From contig NC_088296.1 of NCBI RefSeq assembly GCF_032854445.1, positions 22,803,853 to 22,867,852 of the forward strand: a DNA stretch of 64,000 bases, read 5' to 3'. Origin of the DNA: Liolophura sinensis. Taxonomy: Eukaryota > Mollusca > Polyplacophora > Chitonida > Chitonidae. Shown here one piece after another: positions 56,559 through 64,000 of this stretch. The first letter of the stretch is position 1. Each line of letters begins with the position of its first letter. A model generated the notes under the pieces. That model saw only the letters and a list, made by a program, of their open reading frames with translations, was not told the DNA's origin and did not search any database. The translations under genes were made by a program, and so were the position numbers.

Positions 56559-58036
56559 AGCCATCGTTTTAATAGCCTGAGCCAACGAGTGCCCATATAT
56601 CTTACATAGCATTCACACTAATTAAAAAAAAAAACATAAATCAAGTGAGCATGTGGTGGAATGCTTGATTTTAAAATGACGTGGCAATAAAAGTTCGTTG
56701 AAACCTTGGAGGTATAATCAATGCAATTTACCCATCTTTATATTATCGTGGATTCAAAGAATGAAATAATAACCGGTTTGTTTCTGAAACGTTGTTTGAA
56801 GTGACATAACGTTTATGTAAATTGCTTACGGTGAAATTTCTACTGATTTACGCGTAGCGACTCAGCAGTTTTGACAACAGAACAAATGAGTCAGGAGTGC
56901 GAGGTAATTTATTTATCCTGTTTTCTTAATTGAAATAAGCCTGTTTTTTCTTTAATGTAATTCAACGGCACGTAAATGTAGATAATACATCTGATGTGCA
57001 CAACCAAGCTTTTGATGAGAAACCATGTCAAAAAATCCGTACAACAAAAGAGTAACAGATTCCTGGGCATTACTTACATTTTTTAAACATCGACTTCAAA
57101 CGTGAGAAAGAGGATAAGAATATCTGCTTTATGTATAAGGTGGACGACAATACGGGGAAATTGTTCGGTGTTCCGTCACTGAACTGTAAGTTCTCTCGTG
57201 CCATCACAGCAGTATAAGGTAGTAGTGTGATTTCAGACAATATGTAACATAGTAATGCTGATGCACGCGAATCAGATTCACACACTTCATGAATACTGAT
57301 TTCTCTCGGACAAAGAACACGTGCAAGCTATAATTCCACTGTCGTATAAGTCTCTGATGACCGCTGTTTATCATCCGTTGAAAACCTGATGTCACAAGTC
57401 TTGTGCACTCACACACTTGTGACATCAAACCTTCTGGACCGTAAAACTTGCCTTTAGGTGTAGTATTCCTATGCACTGTTTTTTGTTGTTTTTTTAACTT
57501 TCCTACCACTTGTGCGAGACAAGTTTATGCTAATAATATTATGCAGGCATGGAGAGATGTATATTTTACCCTTAGAAGTTTTGGGGTGCCATTTTAATTT
57601 AATTAGTTGTTAACTGAAGATGGTTTAATGCTCTTCAATGATGATAGGCGTGTGATTCGTTAATCGTTAAAACGTTAATCAATCATCGGTCTTCCTACCG
57701 TGGTCGACAGCGAAGAAAAAACGGTCGAGTTAGAAAATAGAAATATGTAAGGAATAAAATTACCGGATTGACAGATTTCACCTTAACGGGTCACAGCGCG
57801 GATACAACACAAGGGAAGTCTTCAAAAAGCCTAACCATTAATTTGCAAAATATTTAATTGAACGTTTTACACAAGTTAAGAACTGTGCTAGAAAGGTCTC
57901 TCCTTAATTAATTTGTTTACAAAAAAAATATCGTAATATACATTGCTCACAATGTTTTATATCATTCGCGAGAAAGTAAAATTGTAAATATTTGACCTAC
58001 TTAATTATTTGTTTGTTTCGGGTGTATTTCTTCGTT

Positions 58037-58282
58037 TTGGTCGTGGCCTACTGATTAGCGTGCTAACGCATCGCAGTGATGCATGCGCCTCTCACAAATG
58101 CGATCACAGTGAGTTCCGATCTCATGCTGGCTACCACTCCGGCCATACGTGAGAACGCAACATGCGGATGGTTTCTCTCGGGGCTGTGCCCGGTTTCCTC
58201 TCACCTGAACTCCGCCCACCGCTATATAAGTTAAATATTCTTGAGAACGACGTAAAACATAAATAAAGTAAATAAATAAATG
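58037..58282 (+). mobile_element. SINE family B, diverged near full-length copy
   Basis: Head tggtcgtggcctactgatta, B-box area gagttccgatctcatgctgg, tail aaagtaaataaataaat. Confidence 0.85.
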
Positions 58283-60865
58283 TTTTCGATCGATGTCGAG
58301 TGTTGCGCTTAATTACTCGGGGTGCCCATTTTGGTTTTGGCTAGTATAAGGGTTTTGACGCCTTGATCGACAACTCTCGAGCGCCTGGTTTGCATATTGT
58401 AGCGTTGAAAACCAGTTGTAGGCAAGGCTGCACCTCATTAGCTCATGTGACTTGCCAGATGTCGGTGGTTTTCTCTGGGCAGTCAGGTATCTTCAAGCCA
58501 AAAAACTGATCGCCATTGTATCGGCAAAGAAAAGTACTGAGTATTAAACAAAAATCAGTCAGCACTTTCTATCATTTCAAGTCGTCTGGCACCCAGTCCC
58601 CTCGTTAAGTGAGTGACAGACTTATGTTGAAAGATAATATCTTGTTACACGAAGAGAACAGGATGTAAAAGGTTGTCCAACAGACTGACAGACTGACCAG
58701 GTAATAGAGCTGATTAGTTGCAAGTAAAAACAACGACGGCAGCACCGAAGTTTGCTTCCCATTCCAAATCATACGTTTTGTCTCTGACTATACATGGTAA
58801 AACATTTTGCGTCCACAAGACATTCAATGTATTTTAAGAAGATCTGCTTTACTCACCAGATGTCTTAAGATTTTGCAGAAGTCATGTGCATAGATAAATA
58901 CCTTTTTCTGCCACAACAAAACATCATCAAAAATCCTGGTCAGCTTCTTAACAGGATGTAGTTTTACTGAAAAAATACTGACTCACAATCTGTGTTCGTT
59001 TGATGAGGTAATCTTACATATATGTACAAACATTAAAGATCATTAAATGGAAATAATCTGCTTTGAACAGCATTATGCATTTAGCAAACAGAAAGCAGAA
59101 AAAATATCTTAACACAATACCATTTAGTAACTGCCCACAACACACAGTGTTCAGGTTTGCACGATTATCATATCCACGTATTCAACAGAAAAAGTTTTAT
59201 ATAACTTTCCAGTTACAAATGGCTGCCTTTTTAGGGCTGCACCTTCACACGGGTGTATGGGTTGAGTCAGTGACATAATAAGGCTTGCTTAGACTAGTAC
59301 CATAACGTATGTAACAAATACTCTTTCTCGTTCACTGCAACGTATCCTTATTACATAGACAAAAAAGGGGAATCTAATAATAATAATAATGACAATAATA
59401 TATTCATTAAATCAGAACTATTGTCACCATAATTGGGTTGATAATTGACAATTACAATACATTAAATAGGGGCCGTTGATATTTTACCGTTTTCAGTACC
59501 AGCATCAACGCATGCGTACTCTATACGTATTGCAAAGCAAGGTCTGTACGGTGGATTTGCCACTAGCTTAACTGACAATATATAGGCGTAGTATTTTTTT
59601 TATTTTGCCAAGGCTGTGTATTTAAGCAAGAAAAGATATACAATGCTATCTACAAGCTGCATTTATAATGTGTGAGTGCAGAAAATGTAAAGCTTTGATG
59701 CGTATACATATGAAATATATTTGTTGTGACCACTTGGTGACTGTGAATATTTATATAGGGTGTTAACAACTGTAATGGTTTATTTGTATTACATATCGGT
59801 GGGGCATAAACAATATGAATCATTACCCAGTCAAAGTGTAACATAATATTACCAATTCGTTATAATCGTCACCGCTTTGTTTTATCCATAGACACCGAAG
59901 TATTTGCACGTACCTTTTCCTTTATTTCGCTTGAAGAGGCTGTACCGAATATGTTCCGCCGCCGAAATCAATCAGTGCGAATTCAATCAAATTTTTGCTT
60001 GTATTTTGGGATAGCCCAAATAATTATCAGCCACGTCTGTTCAAATTTTATCGTTTAAAAAATAAATAATTCAATTCGGTTAATAACTGTTTTTTTTTTA
60101 CAAATTTTAGAATGATTTTAACACAATAAATGAATACCTGGGCTGAGCAATCATTATTTTGAGCTATCCATGGTAAACGGACAAAAGTTGATTTGAGTTG
60201 ATGTTTTGTCAAAAATCTACGGTATATGCTCTATAATTGCATGTACAGATAAAATAAAGAAGATACATACTTATAATTTCTCAGCACCTACACGAATAAT
60301 GTCATAATCAGTTCCTCTAAACCCCTAACTTAGAAACGAATAAAAGAAGGAATATACAGAATTATGACGTCTCGACACTTTGATTACCTCGATTAGTTCA
60401 GATGTGCTGACGCCTGCGCACTCAGATCTGTTTAACCCAAAATAACATAATGCATTGCAATGTTAGACGATATTTTCCTATGTTCTTAAAGAATTATTAC
60501 TTTTTGTGTTTCGGGATAAAGGCAGTGTTGCTATTTTTACAGCTTTTCATACCGGGAAGCACAGAAAACAACTCAACTGAACTAAATGCATACAGTTAGC
60601 ATGGTCTCAATGACAAATATTTATACGGTATAATCTCGAATTGCATACACGTAACACGCTCGGTATACACGAGAGCTTCAGATGCGATACCACTCAGTCC
60701 GGGTCATATGGGTCATAAGCCCTGGTGCATGCAAAACTTTGTTAACGACGTGACACAATTAACTGGGTTTGTACTCCAGTAATTATGTGCGTGTATGCCG
60801 GTTTGATCAATCGTTGTATGTCCATCACAGACTGGTACCAACTGTGAACGACCAGTTGAGTTAAG

Positions 60866-61088
60866 ATGAGTTGTGTCGTGTGTTAAGCTCTTGTGTATGC
60901 TGCACTTTACGCTCGATTTGAGTCGCGTCGTTATTTTCCATATGGGCATACCGAGTGCTTAGGGCCGGGCGCATGCGTCCGGATGGGTGTGTTGTGTCTC
61001 GTGTTAGGCTCTTGTATATGCCGTCATTATTTTGCATATAGGCATACGAATGCTTAGGGCCCGGCGCATCCGTCCGGATCGGTTGAGT
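60866..61088 (+). repeat. ~120-bp tandem duplication
   Basis: Two copies sharing gttgtgtc, aggctcttg/aagctcttg, the cata-ggcata segment and gcttagggcc with gtccggat. The second copy has lost about 20 bp in the middle. Confidence 0.8.
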
Positions 61089-61596
61089 TGAATTTAAAGT
61101 TCATGTGCATGCAGAGGTTCACGTAATGATACGCTCAGTTATGTGTGATGCAAACTCAGTGTTAAAATATATTTTACTTCACTTGAAAGGAACCAAAACC
61201 TCTGTCTAAGTGTTAAAGCGATCTGTTGGCTTCATGAAGTATTAGAACTCCATGTGTCAAAAAAGATCGTCATCGCAACAGCATTAAACGTCACTAAACA
61301 TAATCAAAAAGGTATAATTTAGTGAAGACTCATTTATAGCCACCTGGTCTTTATCTCTCAGAACGCTTGCATTTGATTGCAAATGTGATGGGACCGACGA
61401 AAGAGTCGTAAATACTATTACATGCTTAAGTGTGCCACAAAAAATTTCCACTCTGTCAGTTGTATATTTGCCGAGTTTTCATTGTTATCTGTTACAAATA
61501 CACGTATTACACAAGAGATCTTAGCGTATTTCGTTTAGAACGAACTGTCATAATTTCGCTGTTTGGACAATATGTTGTTTTGTTTTTCGAAAGAAA

Positions 61597-64000
61597 TTAT
61601 GGTTTTCGACGGTATTTGGTGCTGTATGATATTTTCATGGCCACACACCACTCGTTGCAAAGAAATTCCGGACAGAACCCCTTCGAACAGTTATTTATAC
61701 ACCATCGTCTGCTACCTTTGATCGGAAGATACACGTTTATGGCGTTGCACTCATTCAGCGCCTCGATGATAGAAACTTCTCCTGATGCAGGATAAGGTTT
61801 ATTCTGGGGCGTCAGTTTCGGTCCTGCGACGGTTACAGCTCCCAGTCGCTTTTTAGTCGATGGTTTGTCCGGCGTGTAATTTGGCTTGTAAGTGACAACG
61901 CTGTCCCCTGGTTCCCCACTCTGTGCTAGGGTTTCATAACCTGTGGGCTTATACGTAACTACTCGGTCAAATTTCCGACTGGAGCTAGTCACATCGAACA
62001 GAGAGGGCCCCGCTTGCCTAGTAGTTGGTGGTGTTGGTGTCCCAGGCCGCGAGGTTGGGGTAGTTTGCCTGCTTGACGAGGTAGTCAGAGGGTCACTCGA
62101 TCGTTGGGAAGTTGTGCGCGCTGTTTGCTCACCCCTACCTGGAGGTGGAGATTGTCTTCTGTTATTTTCTCTCAAGGATGGAGAATTGCTAACTTCGCCT
62201 GTCTGCAAAGATCCAGTCGTTGCTGTAGAGGCTTGTCCCTGTACCGCAGGTATTATTTCTTGAACTGACGCGGTAGATTGATCAGGACCGGTTGTTTGGC
62301 CTAGACCGGAAGTTTCGACCGAAATGGTGGACTCTGTGACCTGTTCAGGTACAGGAGTAGATCTAACTGTAACAGGTCCAAGGTTTTGTGCACCGCCCTC
62401 CGGCGCTTTTGATAGCTGAATTTGAACCGATGTCCTCTTACTACCTGTTGTTGTAGCTTGTCCCTGATTTGAAACAGTTGAAATCTGCTCTTGTCCGGGT
62501 ACCCGAGAGCCAATTTCTTGTGTAATTGTTCTAGTAACCAAAATACCTTGCTTGCTGTCGACCGCGCTGTCAACAGATGTAATCGTGTCAGGGGAAGTCG
62601 ACGTTTCACGGTCATAACTGGAGTTTTTGCCATCTCCATTCAGGGCATAAACTGTCTTGTTCTGGCTAGTTTTAACAGAACCTTGTTGTGGAACAGTGTT
62701 GACCACGCCTTGATTGGACTCACGGGTGGTGATACTGCTTTGTCTCATAGCTTGGGGATCCGTTGTTGCCGTGGTTTGTCCTGAAATTGCATCAGAGCCA
62801 GACGACGCCCCACCTTGACCGACAGATCCACCCGTTTGCTCACTTTTCTGCGGAGTGTTTGTTGCTTGAGAGATACTATTGGCAGAGCTCTGCCCCGAAT
62901 TTATTGCAAGAGGAGTCGTTTTATTAACGTCGTATGTCGATCCGCTTTCTTTGCCGTAATCCGAAGTCCCCTCGTGACCGTGTGATGAGACAGTTGTTTC
63001 TCCTTGCAAAGATAGTATGGCTGTTAAAGTTGTCGATGCTTTTATTCTTGATCGATCAATGGTTGCCTGGCCTTGGTTTTGGCCTTGGCTTGTCCTTGGT
63101 GATCCCGTGGTGTAACCCGGAATAATGACTGTTTTCTGCCCCCTAAACGTAGTACCATATACTCGACCAAATTGTGGTGGAGCGGTGGTCGGTGCCCCTG
63201 CTGGTACCGGGTATATTGTTTGATACTTCGGTCTGCTAGTCGAAAGGTTCTGCAAGGACACGGGCGCTGGAGGTGACGTAGACATCGTACCATCGTTAGT
63301 CGAATAAGTAACTCCAGTCTTTTGTTCAGTGTAAGGTGTATTTCCTTGTTGTTTGTTGTAGTCTTTTGTCATTTTGCTTTGTTGTCCACCACGCTGAGAA
63401 ACGTCGGTAACATCCGGAGGAGGAATATCTGTTGGTCCCTGCTCTACTATTTTGGGCAAACGTGTTGGTTTTCTGTTGATGTCTGTTCTCTGTTTTGGTG
63501 AGTATGTCACTAAACCTGTAGCTACTCTCTCTGTCATCCCTCCTTGATACTGTGCAGGAGGAGTGTCTCCTGATCCTGGTGTCTGTTCGTTGTTTGTCTG
63601 TACTGATAGTGTTGTAGACGGATCAAGTGTTTCCGCCGGCTCCAGAATTCGCCCGACAACTCCAGATCCACCACGACTGGCTTCTACAGTGTGCAATTTT
63701 CTTTGCTTCCCTGTTTCGGGCGGTCCTCCTGTTCGGCCTTTGTTTCCTGCTTCTGGTGAAGCCTTTACCAGAACGGTAGACGTTTTGTTACCATGATACT
63801 CCTCGGGTGTGTTACTTCCAACAGGCGGTGTGTATGGTTTTGTACTGCCACCTAAATTGCGATTATACTCAGTACCAGGTGACTTGCTTTTCGTAACAAC
63901 CATTCTTGTAGTAACCATCCTTGTAGAAAACGGTATTATGAACTTTGTCTGCGGTGGAGGAGGTAAGGAAAAAATGTCTGCTGTGGGAGAGGGCGTAGAC
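61597..64000 (-). CDS. Ser/Thr/Gln-rich mucin-like protein with C-terminal six-Cys module, partial
   Basis: One uninterrupted minus frame runs from the right window edge (5' end missing) to TAA 61597-61599, 800 codons visible. An ATG at 63918 opens 773 residues, but the frame continues upstream through FSLPPPPQTKFIIPFSTRMV, so the true start probably lies outside. More than 700 residues are rich in Ser, Thr, Gln, Gly and Pro, with no Cys and many potential O-glycosylation sites. Near the C-terminus VVTYKP occurs twice. The last 50 residues hold six Cys: C-x15-C-x3-C-x4-C-x4-C-x3-C, with the core RRWCINNCSKGFCPEFLC, then a basic tail. A secreted matrix, cuticle or mucus role is likely. Exact function unknown. 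Confidence 0.75.
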   Translation of the reverse strand, partial: STPSPTADIFSLPPPPQTKFIIPFSTRMVTTRMVVTKSKSPGTEYNRNLGGSTKPYTPPVGSNTPEEYHGNKTSTVLVKASPEAGNKGRTGGPPETGKQRKLHTVEASRGGSGVVGRILEPAETLDPSTTLSVQTNNEQTPGSGDTPPAQYQGGMTERVATGLVTYSPKQRTDINRKPTRLPKIVEQGPTDIPPPDVTDVSQRGGQQSKMTKDYNKQQGNTPYTEQKTGVTYSTNDGTMSTSPPAPVSLQNLSTSRPKYQTIYPVPAGAPTTAPPQFGRVYGTTFRGQKTVIIPGYTTGSPRTSQGQNQGQATIDRSRIKASTTLTAILSLQGETTVSSHGHEGTSDYGKESGSTYDVNKTTPLAINSGQSSANSISQATNTPQKSEQTGGSVGQGGASSGSDAISGQTTATTDPQAMRQSSITTRESNQGVVNTVPQQGSVKTSQNKTVYALNGDGKNSSYDRETSTSPDTITSVDSAVDSKQGILVTRTITQEIGSRVPGQEQISTVSNQGQATTTGSKRTSVQIQLSKAPEGGAQNLGPVTVRSTPVPEQVTESTISVETSGLGQTTGPDQSTASVQEIIPAVQGQASTATTGSLQTGEVSNSPSLRENNRRQSPPPGRGEQTARTTSQRSSDPLTTSSSRQTTPTSRPGTPTPPTTRQAGPSLFDVTSSSRKFDRVVTYKPTGYETLAQSGEPGDSVVTYKPNYTPDKPSTKKRLGAVTVAGPKLTPQNKPYPASGEVSIIEALNECNAINVYLPIKGSRRWCINNCSKGFCPEFLCNEWCVAMKISYSTKYRRKP

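Larger units (their letters stand above)
55775..61596. other. gene-poor interval
   Basis: Contains three SINE B copies (55925-56050, 56398-56558, 58037-58282) and a 120-bp tandem duplication at 60866-61088. Open frames here are short and without motif. Confidence 0.5.

Noticed and set aside
61943-62263. Plus-strand frames inside the mucin-like gene
   Set aside because: Shadows of the long minus frame, with composition set by Ser/Thr codons on the other strand.

Overview
The window is eukaryotic nuclear DNA from an animal, most likely a mollusc or a related lophotrochozoan. The evidence is spliced GT-AG genes of animal families (SLC6 transporter, EGF-type scavenger receptor, C-type lectin domains), 0.3-4 kb introns, about 17 copies of a tRNA-derived SINE, and many private satellites. 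The species cannot be named from the sequence alone. Coding exons fill only a small part of the window. No bacterial-type operon, rRNA, genuine tRNA gene or CRISPR array was seen.

Layout, left to right. (1) 0.3-4.5 kb, plus strand: the 3' end of an EGF-repeat scavenger-receptor-like gene, with one decayed EGF exon (two in-frame TGA), an intact transmembrane exon and a short terminal exon, separated by minisatellites and a SINE. (2) 6.0-7.8 kb, minus strand: four exons of a decayed two-domain C-type-lectin (mannose-receptor-like) gene. (3) 8-13.4 kb: no convincing gene; a 0.26 kb direct duplication and a 46/61-bp satellite. (4) 14.5-32.8 kb, plus strand: a 13-exon SLC6 (neurotransmitter:sodium symporter) gene of about 593 residues. 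It is complete except for a one-base frame break in exon 3, and its Na1 sodium-site residues are substituted. (5) 40.3-40.8 kb, minus: a Ser/Thr-rich frame with one internal stop. (6) 41.2-45.9 kb, plus: a decayed second SLC6 paralogue with only exons 3, 5, 6, 7 and 8, two of them frameshifted. (7) 46.9-48.2 kb: a 96-bp satellite. (8) 50.4-55.6 kb, plus: an intact four-exon major-facilitator transporter (485 residues). (9) 55.6-61.6 kb: gene-poor, with SINE fragments. (10) 61.6-64.0 kb, minus: a Ser/Thr/Gln-rich, mucin-like protein with a six-cysteine C-terminal module, cut by the right edge of the window.

Two themes stand out. First, gene birth and death: the intact SLC6 copy lies next to a relic whose exon lengths still match, and two immune-type receptor genes are also in decay. 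Second, small tandem duplications repeatedly fall across exon edges: the transmembrane exon donor, SLC6 exon 4, the SLC6 exon 10 acceptor and the SLC6 5' flank. The genes show no sign of working as one pathway. The two membrane transporters are probably independent neighbours.
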